From Chloroflexota bacterium (lineage in GTDB: Bacteria > Chloroflexota > Anaerolineae > B4-G1), in assembly GCA_024232355.1 (NCBI GenBank), contig JAAEPW010000350.1, forward strand, positions 81,035-145,034: DNA of 64,000 bases, written 5' to 3'. Position numbers and translations under genes: made by a program. A model generated the notes under the pieces. That model saw only the letters and a list, made by a program, of their open reading frames with translations. It was not told the origin of the DNA and ran no database searches. Shown piece by piece: positions 1 through 7,672 of this stretch. Numbering within the stretch: the stretch's first letter is position 1; each line of letters opens with the position of its first letter.

Positions 1-1
1 G

Positions 2-805
2 TTCATCGGGCGCAACATCATCCAATTGCCCACGGTAAAGACGCACGTCTTTACCACCGTCACTGGCGCGATGAAGAACGCGTTCGGCGGCCTGCTGGGG
101 CAGAAACGTCACTGGACCCATTCCGTCATCCACGAGACGCTGGTGGATTTGCTAATGATCCAGCAAGATATCCATCCCGGGCTCTTTGCCGTGATGGACG
201 GCACATTTGCCGGAGATGGTCCCGGTCCCCGTGCGATGCGTCCGCACGAGAAAGACATCATCCTGGCCTCCGCCGACCAGGTGGCGATTGACGCCATGTC
301 GGCCAAGATGCAGGGTTTTGACCCACTCTCGCTCCCCTTTATCCGCCTCGCGCACGAGATGGGGTTGGGCGTGGGCGATCCCGACCAGATCGAGATCGTG
401 GGAGAGGATCAAGATTGGGTGATGGATCAAAACTGGCATTTCGTTCAGGAGGACACCTTTGCCAGCCGGGGGCAAAAGGCCATCTACCACGGGGCGTTGC
501 ACCCGTTCGAGCCGTTACTGCTCAAGACGCCACTGGTGCCCTGGTCATATTTTGCCAGCAACTTTTACCACAACGTCTATTGGTACCCCTTTGTGGGGCG
601 CAAACGAGTAGAGGCCGCGCTGGAAAGCAAGTGGGGCCGGATGTTCAATGAATACGGAGCCGACGCTGGGCTGCGTGGCGCGGTGATGCCGGGAATGGAA
701 CCCAAGACCGTCACGACCACTGCCATCGGCCTGGGCGCTTTGGCCGCAGCATTAGGCGCAGGCGCGTGGTGGCTATCGCGTCAGCGCAAAGGAGATAAGA
801 AATGA
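2..805 (+). CDS. DUF362 domain protein, 5' end outside window
   Basis: The reading frame is open from base 2, so the true start lies upstream of the window. The visible part has the DUF362 core signature (LPTVKTH followed by VTGAMKNAFGGLLG), a family often linked to iron-sulfur proteins and otherwise poorly characterised. The C-terminus has one hydrophobic segment (about residues 230-250, Ala/Gly-rich) followed by SRQRKGDKK, which suggests a C-terminal membrane anchor. The stop overlaps the start of the PAS gene by four bases (ATGA), so the two are probably translationally coupled. Family call is fairly sure; the biochemical role is unknown. Confidence 0.75.
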   Translation, partial: FIGRNIIQLPTVKTHVFTTVTGAMKNAFGGLLGQKRHWTHSVIHETLVDLLMIQQDIHPGLFAVMDGTFAGDGPGPRAMRPHEKDIILASADQVAIDAMSAKMQGFDPLSLPFIRLAHEMGLGVGDPDQIEIVGEDQDWVMDQNWHFVQEDTFASRGQKAIYHGALHPFEPLLLKTPLVPWSYFASNFYHNVYWYPFVGRKRVEAALESKWGRMFNEYGADAGLRGAVMPGMEPKTVTTTAIGLGALAAALGAGAWWLSRQRKGDKK

Positions 806-1167
806 TCGATATGGCCGAACTAGGTGCATTATTTGGGGGCCTGCGGGCCTCTGTCACCGTTTCCGACGAAGAATTCCGCATCATCTTTATGAACGACCTG
901 GCCATCGAGCACTATGGGTACGGGGGCGGTGAAAAGTTGATCGGCACCAATCTTCTCGATTGTCACAACGAAAACTCACAGACCATGCTCCGCGAGATGT
1001 ACGTCCGCTACCGCGCTGGCGACCTAACGCCCACCCGCTATCATCAAGACAAGGGTGACAATATTGGAAAGAGCAATGCTTTCATCCCACTGATAGTACA
1101 AGGCCAGTTCCGAGGTGTTGTGGAACTGATCTGGAATGAACGCTCCGATCTGGTAATCGAAGCGTAG
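802..1167 (+). CDS. Single PAS-like domain protein
   Basis: A 121-residue protein with the order of a small PAS sensor fold: an N-terminal strand with SVTVSDEEFRIIFMND, then a helical stretch with LIGTNLLDCH, and a C-terminal strand FRGVVELIWNE. Nothing is fused to it. It probably senses a small ligand or acts as a partner domain. It begins inside the stop codon of the DUF362 gene, and the aminotransferase follows after 33 bases, so the three may form one transcript. No cofactor-binding residue can be assigned by eye. Confidence 0.6.
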   Translation: MIDMAELGALFGGLRASVTVSDEEFRIIFMNDLAIEHYGYGGGEKLIGTNLLDCHNENSQTMLREMYVRYRAGDLTPTRYHQDKGDNIGKSNAFIPLIVQGQFRGVVELIWNERSDLVIEA

Positions 1168-1200
1168 ACCCAAATACATATTCATTTTATGGAGGTTTCA

Positions 1201-2370
1201 ATGCATCGCGTACGCAATTTTGTCTCTGAACGTATCGCCACAGTTCCCCCATCCGGCATCCGGCGCTTTTTCGATATCGCCGCCACGATGGAGGACGTCA
1301 TCAGCTTGGGCATTGGCGAGCCCGATTTCGATACCCCTGAGCCGATCGTGCGGGCAGGCATCGAGGCGCTGGAGAAAGGAGAGACCCACTACTCCTCCAA
1401 CTCGGGCATGATCGAGCTGCGCAGCGCCCTGGCCGAGCATCTGGACAAGATGTATGGCCAGACCTACAACCCAGAGAACGAGATACTGATCACCGTCGGT
1501 GTTTCGGAGGCCCTGTACCTGGCTTTCGCCGCCACGCTCGATCCCGGTGATGAGGTCATTATCCCTGAACCTTGTTTCGTCTCTTATGCGCCGGAGGTTA
1601 TCTTTGCCGGGGGAACGCCCGTCACAGTGCCAACCACCGTCGAGAACAATTTTCAGGTCACAGCCGCGGATATAGCGGCTGCCGTTACCCCACGCACCAA
1701 GGCGCTGCTGATTGGCTATCCCAACAACCCCACCGGCGCGGTGATGAGCCGCGAGCGCCTTAACGAGATCGCCGCCGTCGCCGAAAAACACGACCTGCTG
1801 GTTATCTCGGATGAGATCTATGATCGGTTGGTCTATGGCGTCGACCACGTTTGTTTCCCCAGCTTGCCGGGGATGTACGACCGCACCGTTCTGTTGCAGG
1901 GATTTTCCAAGAACTATGCGATGACCGGCTGGCGGGTGGGATACATCGCCGCCCCGGCCGATATTTTGGACAAGATGCGCCTAGTGCACCAGTACACGAT
2001 CATGTGCGCGCCGACCATCTCCCAGCACGCGGCCCTGGCCGCTCTGAAGGAAGGCGAGCCCTACGTGCAAGAGATGGTGGCCGAGTACGACCGCCGCCGC
2101 CGCCTCATCGTGGACGGACTGAACAACATTGGCCTCAAATGCTTTGAGCCGCAGGGTGCGTTTTATGCTTTCCCGTCCATCGAGATCACCGGAATGGATG
2201 GAACCGAGTTCGCCGAGACACTGTTGGAAGAAGAACAAGTGGCCCTAGTGCCTGGCGGCGCCTTTGGAGAAGCCGGAAAAGGCTATGTACGCTGCTCCTA
2301 TGCTACCGCCTACGAAAAGCTCGAACAAGCCCTAGAACGACTACAGCGATTCGTGCGTCGACACGGATAG
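1201..2370 (+). CDS. Class I/II PLP aminotransferase (aspartate aminotransferase-like)
   Basis: A 389-residue fold-type I aminotransferase. Visible motifs are ISLGIGEPDFDTPEPI near the N-terminus, YPNNPTGAV, SDEIYDRLVY with the PLP-contacting Asp and Tyr, and GFSKNYAMTGWRVGY with the Schiff-base lysine at about residue 237. Substrates are probably aspartate or aromatic/branched amino acids and 2-oxoglutarate. The start at 1201 is preferred over the in-frame ATG at 1189 because GGAGG (1191-1195) sits five bases upstream of it and overlaps the earlier ATG. It lies upstream of an amino-acid ABC transporter, consistent with amino-acid catabolism. Confidence 0.9.
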   Translation: MHRVRNFVSERIATVPPSGIRRFFDIAATMEDVISLGIGEPDFDTPEPIVRAGIEALEKGETHYSSNSGMIELRSALAEHLDKMYGQTYNPENEILITVGVSEALYLAFAATLDPGDEVIIPEPCFVSYAPEVIFAGGTPVTVPTTVENNFQVTAADIAAAVTPRTKALLIGYPNNPTGAVMSRERLNEIAAVAEKHDLLVISDEIYDRLVYGVDHVCFPSLPGMYDRTVLLQGFSKNYAMTGWRVGYIAAPADILDKMRLVHQYTIMCAPTISQHAALAALKEGEPYVQEMVAEYDRRRRLIVDGLNNIGLKCFEPQGAFYAFPSIEITGMDGTEFAETLLEEEQVALVPGGAFGEAGKGYVRCSYATAYEKLEQALERLQRFVRRHG

Positions 2371-2398
2371 AAAACACTGGCGACAAAACTCAAAACAC

Positions 2399-2470
2399 TG
2401 TAGCCGCGTTTTCCATCGCAACGAGTTGCGCACGCGTGCCGAGCGGCGCGCTATGGAAAGCGCGGCTACA
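2399..2470. repeat. Long inverted repeat with nested hairpins
   Basis: Eighteen-base arms at 2399-2416 and 2453-2470 are complementary at 17 positions, and the exception can form a G-U pair in RNA. Inside lie a perfect 6-bp hairpin (CGCAAC-GA-GTTGCG, 2417-2430) and the palindrome CACGCGTG (2431-2438). It could terminate the aminotransferase transcript, but there is no T-run, and its nested form suggests a small mobile palindromic element. Confidence 0.6.
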
Positions 2471-2494
2471 TTCGTTTCCCTCCCTCATTGACAT

Positions 2495-2523
2495 TTGTGG
2501 CACAAGCAAATAAATGCTATAAT
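2495..2523 (+). promoter_or_regulatory. Probable livJ promoter with embedded palindrome
   Basis: A perfect -10 TATAAT (2518-2523) lies 17 bp from a weak -35 TTGTGG (2495-2500). The -35 overlaps the perfect 11-bp palindrome TTGTG-G-CACAA (2495-2505), a possible operator, and a half-site TTGTGCC recurs at 2524-2530. The better -35 match TTGACA (2488-2493) is 24 bp from the -10, too far for an ordinary sigma-70 promoter. The rest of the roughly 340-bp gap (2371-2712) holds the inverted repeat and a leader in which I see no known riboswitch. Confidence 0.5.
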
Positions 2524-2712
2524 TTGTGCCGTCGAGCGCATTGACCAAGTGCCGACCTCCAGGTGCAACCACCATACACCGACAAGCGAGTTCCTCAAAC
2601 CCGCACCCTCAGGTCGCAGGAAAGGAGGTGCAACGCGAAAGAAATAGATTTACGTATTCCTCGATTCTTGTTCAATAGGATATCAGCTAGTTTAAAAAGG
2701 GAGGATGTAACC

Positions 2713-3882
2713 ATGTTAAAAAGAATCACACTTTTGTTCTTGGCGTTGATCATAGTTATTCCCACTTTGACCAGTTGCGGTGGGGGAGCAAACACGATCA
2801 AGATTGGGCTGGACGTGCCGATGACGGGTGAGCTTGCTGATGTTGGTTCCCAGTCTCAACGCGCAGCCGAAATGCAAGTCGCAGAGATCAACGAGGCCGG
2901 TGGCCTGGACATTGGCGGAAAAAAGTATACCATTGAGCTAGTCGTAGAGGACAACGAAACCAAAGCCGAATCGGCCACAGCAGCGGCGACCAAGTTGATC
3001 ACCCAAGATCAGGTGATCGCCATTCTTGGTCCCCAGTCCAGCAAACAGGCCGTGCCCACCGGCGAGGTAGCCAATGAAAATGAGACCCCGATGATCAGCC
3101 CCTGGTCCACCAACCCCAACACTACCTTGGACCGCCCGTGGGTTTTCCGTGGCTGTTTCCTCGACCCCTTCCAGGGGCCGGTAGTAGCCAACTTTGTGAC
3201 CGATGAGTTTGGCTTTACCAAGGCAGCCGTGCTATACGACGTGGCCTCTGACTATCCTAAGGGATTGGCCGAGAACTTTCGCGATGCCTGGGAGACACTG
3301 CATGGAGCAGGCTCGGTGGTGGCCTTTGAGAGCTTTACTACCGGCGACGCGGACTTTAGCGCCCAGTTGACCAAGATCAAGGGGTCCGGTGCGGAAGTGC
3401 TCTTTACACCCCAGTATTACAACGAGGTACCACTGATTGTTCAGCAGGCCCAGGAGCTGGGGCTGTCACAGATCATCGTCGGTTCAGATAGCTGGGGGTC
3501 CGGACCAACCTTGGATCTGTGTGGCGATGCCTGCGAAGGGCTGTTCTTTAGCACCCACTACGCCGCCGAGGGCGCGACGGGAGCCACCAAAGCGTTCATC
3601 GACGCTTACGAGGCAGCGCACGATGAGACCCCCGGAGACGTAGCCGCCCTCACCTGGGACTCGATGGGGCTCTTGCTACAGGCTCTCCAGAACACCGGCG
3701 GCCTGAGCGGCGATCTGGCCCAGGACCGTGAGGCCGTAAAGAACGAACTGGCCAAAATCAGGGACTTTGCCGGCATCACGGGCAATATGACGTTTACGCC
3801 GGATGGTGACCCCATCAAGTGTGCCGTCATTGTCAAGATCGACGGTGGCAAGTTCACTTTCTACGACTCGGCCTGCCCGTAA
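2713..3882 (+). CDS. livJ: Branched-chain amino acid ABC transporter substrate-binding lipoprotein
   Basis: A 389-residue periplasmic-binding-protein type I (LivJ/LivK family). The N-terminus is a lipoprotein signal: two charged residues, a hydrophobic run and a lipobox LTSC with the modified cysteine at residue 22. The mature part has the typical IKIGLDVPMTGELADVG opening and IAILGPQSSKQAVP. The start at 2713 is chosen because the signal peptide begins there and GGGAGG precedes it; the frame is open further upstream but without signal-peptide character. It captures leucine-type amino acids or related ligands for the permease and ATPase genes downstream. A terminator-like hairpin after it would give the binding protein a higher expression than the permeases. 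Confidence 0.92.
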   Translation: MLKRITLLFLALIIVIPTLTSCGGGANTIKIGLDVPMTGELADVGSQSQRAAEMQVAEINEAGGLDIGGKKYTIELVVEDNETKAESATAAATKLITQDQVIAILGPQSSKQAVPTGEVANENETPMISPWSTNPNTTLDRPWVFRGCFLDPFQGPVVANFVTDEFGFTKAAVLYDVASDYPKGLAENFRDAWETLHGAGSVVAFESFTTGDADFSAQLTKIKGSGAEVLFTPQYYNEVPLIVQQAQELGLSQIIVGSDSWGSGPTLDLCGDACEGLFFSTHYAAEGATGATKAFIDAYEAAHDETPGDVAALTWDSMGLLLQALQNTGGLSGDLAQDREAVKNELAKIRDFAGITGNMTFTPDGDPIKCAVIVKIDGGKFTFYDSACP

Positions 3883-3942
3883 CAAGTGGCCGAAATACTT
3901 CCCTTTACCATCTCTATTCTAGAGAGGGAATGAATTGGAGAG

Positions 3943-3976
3943 GAGAGGGGTCTTGATATTCAGGCCCCTCTCTTTC
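3943..3976 (+). terminator. Intrinsic terminator after livJ
   Basis: GAGAGGGG (3943-3950) pairs with CCCCTCTC (3965-3972), followed by TTTCT. The position between the binding-protein gene and the permease genes suggests partial attenuation of the operon. Confidence 0.65.
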
Positions 3977-3993
3977 TAATACAAAAAAGGTAC

Positions 3994-4138
3994 TATTCGG
4001 CTTATTACAGAAAAGACATTCTCAGGCTCTCAGCCCTCGTCCCCGAGGGCGGCTCTAGTGCGAGCGTCTTGTTCAGAGGGCATTCTCTGCACAAGACGCC
4101 CCCGAGACGGGGGCCGGGAGCAGCAGATAAGTAGAATA
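3994..4138. mobile_element. Degenerate MITE-like element with three hairpins
   Basis: Outer arms TATTCGGCTTAT (3994-4005) and ATAAGTAGAATA (4127-4138) are inverted repeats with 10 of 12 matches. Inside are three consecutive hairpins: GCCCTCG/CGAGGGC (4033-4050), a 14-bp interrupted stem from GCGTCTTGT to ACAAGACGC (4064-4099), and GCCCCCG/CGGGGGC (4098-4114). The first hairpin, with its flank GGCTCT, recurs almost unchanged inside the element at 53647-53809, as does a version of CGCCCCCGAGAC. It occupies most of the livJ-livH gap. No target duplication could be seen. Confidence 0.55.
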
Positions 4139-4161
4139 CTCTTAGCCCCAAGGAGGCACGT

Positions 4162-5118
4162 ATGACACTAGCAATCTTTCTTCAGCACCTGCTCAACGCC
4201 CTACAGTGGGGCAGCTTTTATGCCCTGATCGCCCTGGGCTATACTATGGTTTACGGCGTCCTGCTGTTGATTAACTTTGCCCACGGCGATATCTTTATGG
4301 TCGGCGCTTTTATCGCGTACTTTATTGCTGTCTTTTTGCTGGGCGAGGGCGCTATTGCCTTGCCGTTCACCTTACCCACCTGGCTCATCCTGGTGTTGAC
4401 CCTGCTAGGTTCGATGGCTGTGACAGCGGGGGTAGGCGTGACCATCGAGCGCGTGGCCTACCGGCCCTTGCGAGAGCGAGGTGCCAATCGCCTCTATTTG
4501 GTCATCACCGCCCTGATGATCGGTCTCTTTTTGGAATACCTGAACCTGGCATCGCTGGGCGGTGCCGCCCGAGGTTTCCCGGAACTGATCGAGACCAAGA
4601 TATACACCGTCGGAGGCGTGAACTTTACCAACATCAAACTCATCGTTATCGGGCTGACCATCGTGGTGATGATCGGCTTGGAAGTATTCCTGCGCCGCAC
4701 CAAGATCGGCCTGGCTATGCGGGCCATCTCTTACGACAAGACAGCCGTGCCCTTGATGGGGGTACCGATGAACGCCATCATCACCGCTACCTTTGTCATT
4801 GGCTCGTCGCTGGCAGCGCTGGCCGGCATTATGTATGGATCGGCCTATCACAGAATCAGCTTTGACATGGGCATTCTCGTGGGCTGGAAGGCGTTCATCG
4901 CCGCTGTTGTAGGCGGGATCGGAGAGGTCAAAGGTGCCGTGGTGGGGGGCTTTCTCCTGGCATTCATCGAGATTTTCGTCGTGGCCCTCGGCTCGGTCCC
5001 CGGTTTTGAGTGGCTGTCCTCCACCTACCGTGACCTCGTGTCCTTTACCGTTCTATTGGTGATCCTGACCATCAGGCCAACCGGCATCTTTGGTGTGGCC
5101 CGCAGGCAAAAGGTGTAG
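4162..5118 (+). CDS. livH: Branched-chain amino acid ABC transporter permease LivH
   Basis: A 318-residue integral membrane protein of the LivH family with about eight hydrophobic segments. It opens with LNALQWGSFYALIALGYTMVYG and LINFAHGDIFMVGAF, and has the cytoplasmic coupling region LRRTKIGLAMRAISYDKTAVPLMGV that docks with the ATPases. AAGGAGG sits just before the ATG. LivM follows after six bases. It forms the translocation pore with LivM for substrate delivered by LivJ. Confidence 0.95.
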   Translation: MTLAIFLQHLLNALQWGSFYALIALGYTMVYGVLLLINFAHGDIFMVGAFIAYFIAVFLLGEGAIALPFTLPTWLILVLTLLGSMAVTAGVGVTIERVAYRPLRERGANRLYLVITALMIGLFLEYLNLASLGGAARGFPELIETKIYTVGGVNFTNIKLIVIGLTIVVMIGLEVFLRRTKIGLAMRAISYDKTAVPLMGVPMNAIITATFVIGSSLAALAGIMYGSAYHRISFDMGILVGWKAFIAAVVGGIGEVKGAVVGGFLLAFIEIFVVALGSVPGFEWLSSTYRDLVSFTVLLVILTIRPTGIFGVARRQKV

Positions 5119-5124
5119 AGAACT

Positions 5125-6168
5125 ATGAAAAAGTACTATCTACCTCTGGTTGTTTTGTTGCTTTTCGTAGTCATTATAGGTGCCTCCTGGTTGAACATCT
5201 TTAACGAATATTGGCAACTCGTCTTGCTGTTTATGGGCATCAACATCATTCTGACGGTCAGCCTGAACCTGATCAACGGCTATATGGGCGAGTTCTCCTG
5301 TGGTCACGCCGGTTTTATGGCTGTAGGAGCCTATGTGACCAGTATCCTGACTGTCTGGTTGTTTGCTGACGATAAAGTGTTCGGCCTGCCCGTTCTCCCA
5401 GCCGCCTGGGCAATCCCGCTATTTCCCGTTGCCCTGATCATTGGCGCTGTCGCCGCATCTCTGGTAGGGCTGCTCGTTGCCTTTCCCTCCTTCCGCACCC
5501 GGGGCGATTATCTGGCCATCATTACCCTGGCCGTCAATTACATCGTCAAAAGCGCCATCGAGAATATGGAAGTCATCGGCGGCGCCCGGGGCTTTGTGGG
5601 CATGAAACGGGTGATGAACAATATGGCCGACGTTTTCGATGCACCGTGGCTTCTCATCTGGACATTCATCGGATTACTCATCACTATCCTCATCATCCGT
5701 AACTTTGTCTCCTCAACCTTTGGCAAAGGGGTGGAGGCCATTCGTGAGGACGAGATCGCATCCGAATTGATGAGCGTCAACACCCGCCGCGTCAAGGTCA
5801 CCGCCTTTATGCTGTCGTGCGGGCTGGCCGGGTTGGCCGGCGGTTTGTTTGCCCACGGGCCTGGCGGATACGTCAACCCCGGCACATTCACGATCCTCAA
5901 ATCTACCGAGGTTATGGTCATGGTCTACCTAGGGGGGATGGGTTCCATCAGTGGCTCGATCATCAGTGCCGTTGGCTTTACCCTGTTGTTAGAAGTCCTA
6001 CGCCCGCTGGGGTTGTACAAGTGGGTGGTCATCCCACTGTTGCTGGTGGTGATGATGCTTCGCCGCCCCACCGGCATCTTGGGCAACAAGGAACTGACCG
6101 ACGTCTTTCCCAAGCTGCGGTCGATCTTTGGTTCTGAGGAGGAAAGCTATGCCGTTGCTTCAGATTAG
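5125..6168 (+). CDS. livM: Branched-chain amino acid ABC transporter permease LivM
   Basis: A 347-residue membrane permease of the LivM family. Characteristic stretches are NLINGYMGEFSCGHAGFMAVGAY (start of the pore domain), the EAA-like coupling loop with GVEAIREDEIASELMSVNTRRVK, and MVYLGGMGSISGSIISAVGF. Its last 20 bases overlap the start of livG, a sign of translational coupling. It pairs with LivH as the transmembrane heterodimer. Confidence 0.95.
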   Translation: MKKYYLPLVVLLLFVVIIGASWLNIFNEYWQLVLLFMGINIILTVSLNLINGYMGEFSCGHAGFMAVGAYVTSILTVWLFADDKVFGLPVLPAAWAIPLFPVALIIGAVAASLVGLLVAFPSFRTRGDYLAIITLAVNYIVKSAIENMEVIGGARGFVGMKRVMNNMADVFDAPWLLIWTFIGLLITILIIRNFVSSTFGKGVEAIREDEIASELMSVNTRRVKVTAFMLSCGLAGLAGGLFAHGPGGYVNPGTFTILKSTEVMVMVYLGGMGSISGSIISAVGFTLLLEVLRPLGLYKWVVIPLLLVVMMLRRPTGILGNKELTDVFPKLRSIFGSEEESYAVASD

Positions 6169-6916
6169 GAACCTAACCCACTTTTTCGGCGGACTGCGGG
6201 CCGTCTATGATTACAATCTCGATATGGAGGAGGGCGAACTTGTCGGCCTGATCGGCCCCAACGGGGCGGGCAAGACGACGATCTTTAACTTGGTCACTGG
6301 GGCGTACAAGCCGTCCGAGGGCGAGGTGCAGATCAACGGTGACAATGTGGTCGGCCTGCGGCCCCACAAAATCACGTCCAAGGGCATCGCCCGCACCTTT
6401 CAGACCATCCGTCTGTGGAACGAGTTGACGGTGCTGGACAATATCCGCATCGCCCACGCATCTCGCATCCAGTACAGCCTGTTGGACTCGATCTTGCGAA
6501 GCCAACGGTATCACCAAGAGGAAAAAGAGATCACAGAGCAAGCGATGGAATTGCTGGCGGTGTTTGGCCTGGACGGGCAAGCCCAAGAACTGGCCAAGAA
6601 TATGCCGTATGGCGCGCAGCGGCGCGTAGAGATCGCCCGCGCACTGGCCACCCAGCCGCGCTTGCTCCTGCTCGACGAACCGGCAGCCGGAATGAACCCC
6701 AATGAGATCGGGGAACTGATGGATTTTATCCACCAAATTCGGAGCGAATTCGACCTGACCATTTGGATCATCGAACACCAGATGCGGGTCATTATGAACA
6801 TTTGTGAGCGGATCAAGGTGATCGATTTTGGCGAGACCATCGCCGAGGGCACCCCGGTGGAGATTCAGAACAACGCCCGGGTGATCGAAGCGTATCTGGG
6901 CGAGGAGGCGTTCTGA
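6149..6916 (+). CDS. livG: Branched-chain amino acid ABC transporter ATPase LivG
   Basis: A 255-residue ABC ATPase. Visible are Walker A GPNGAGKTT, the ABC signature in the variant form PYGAQRRVEIARAL (the usual LSxG is replaced by PYGA, common in LivG), Walker B LLLLDEPAAGMN and the switch His in IIEHQM. The start at 6149 has GAGGAGG directly upstream and lies inside the end of livM. It energises transport together with LivF, whose ATG overlaps its stop codon by one base. Confidence 0.95.
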   Translation: MPLLQIRNLTHFFGGLRAVYDYNLDMEEGELVGLIGPNGAGKTTIFNLVTGAYKPSEGEVQINGDNVVGLRPHKITSKGIARTFQTIRLWNELTVLDNIRIAHASRIQYSLLDSILRSQRYHQEEKEITEQAMELLAVFGLDGQAQELAKNMPYGAQRRVEIARALATQPRLLLLDEPAAGMNPNEIGELMDFIHQIRSEFDLTIWIIEHQMRVIMNICERIKVIDFGETIAEGTPVEIQNNARVIEAYLGEEAF

Positions 6917-7650
6917 TGCTGATCGAGGTAAAAGATCTACGAGTGAGTTACGGCAATATCGAAGCCCTGCACGGCGTCTCTTTCAGCGTAGACGAAGGAG
7001 AGATCGTCACCCTCATCGGGGCCAACGGGGCCGGAAAGACAACCACCTTGATGACCATCTCCCGGCAGATTCCGCACGTGGCGGAACTCGGTGGAAAGGT
7101 CACAGGTGGGAGCATCATGTACCAGGGCCAAGATATTCTCCAGTACCAACCCCACCAAGTAGTTGCCAAGTTTGGCATCGCCCAGGTGCCCGAGGGACGC
7201 CGCATCTTTGGCAACCTGTCGGTGCTGGAAAATCTCAAGCTGGCTACTTATGCCCGCAAGGACAAAGCGCAGATTGCAAAGGACCTCAAGCGTGTATTTG
7301 AAATCTTTCCCCGGCTGGACGAGCGCAAGCAGCAGAGTGGAGAAACCCTGAGCGGTGGCGAGCAGCAGATGCTGGCCGTGGGTCGTGCGTTGATGACCCG
7401 GGGACGATTGGTGCTTCTCGACGAGCCTTCGATGGGCCTGGCCCCCGTCCTAGTGCGGGACATTTTCGAGACCATCAAAGAGATCAACGCCCAAGGTGTG
7501 ACCATCCTGTTGGTGGAACAAAACGCAAATATGGCGCTCAAACTCGCCAGCCGAGGGTACGTGCTGGAGACAGGAAACGTCGTTCTGGAAGGAACATCAG
7601 AAGAATTGGCCGCCAACCCAGAGGTAAAGAAAGCATATCTGGGTGGGTGA
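6916..7650 (+). CDS. livF: Branched-chain amino acid ABC transporter ATPase LivF
   Basis: A 244-residue ABC ATPase with Walker A GANGAGKTT, canonical signature LSGGEQQMLAVGRAL, Walker B LVLLDEPSMGL and the switch region LLVEQNANMAL. Length and the A-loop region VKDLRVSYGNIEALHGVSF are typical of LivF. It starts at the last base of the livG stop codon and completes a full LivJHMGF system. The class III aminotransferase follows 22 bases later on the same strand. Confidence 0.95.
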   Translation: MLIEVKDLRVSYGNIEALHGVSFSVDEGEIVTLIGANGAGKTTTLMTISRQIPHVAELGGKVTGGSIMYQGQDILQYQPHQVVAKFGIAQVPEGRRIFGNLSVLENLKLATYARKDKAQIAKDLKRVFEIFPRLDERKQQSGETLSGGEQQMLAVGRALMTRGRLVLLDEPSMGLAPVLVRDIFETIKEINAQGVTILLVEQNANMALKLASRGYVLETGNVVLEGTSEELAANPEVKKAYLGG

Positions 7651-7672
7651 GTCAGGGGAGTAGGAGGAACCT

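Noticed and set aside
1198..1848. Long open frame on the minus strand opposite the AspC-like aminotransferase
   Set aside because: No family likeness, low-complexity composition, and a strong gene on the other strand explains the openness.
2371..2400. Direct repeat AAAACACTG (2371-2379 and 2392-2400)
   Set aside because: Only two short copies, and the second overlaps the inverted repeat arm, so it does not form a target duplication around the element.
2488..2493. Perfect TTGACA as -35 of the livJ promoter
   Set aside because: It lies 24 bp from the only good -10, outside the usual 16-18 bp, so the weaker TTGTGG at 17 bp is preferred.
2620..2680. Possible short leader peptide starting at a GTG inside AAAGGAGGTG
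   Set aside because: The ribosome-binding site overlaps the start codon and there is no run of regulatory codons.
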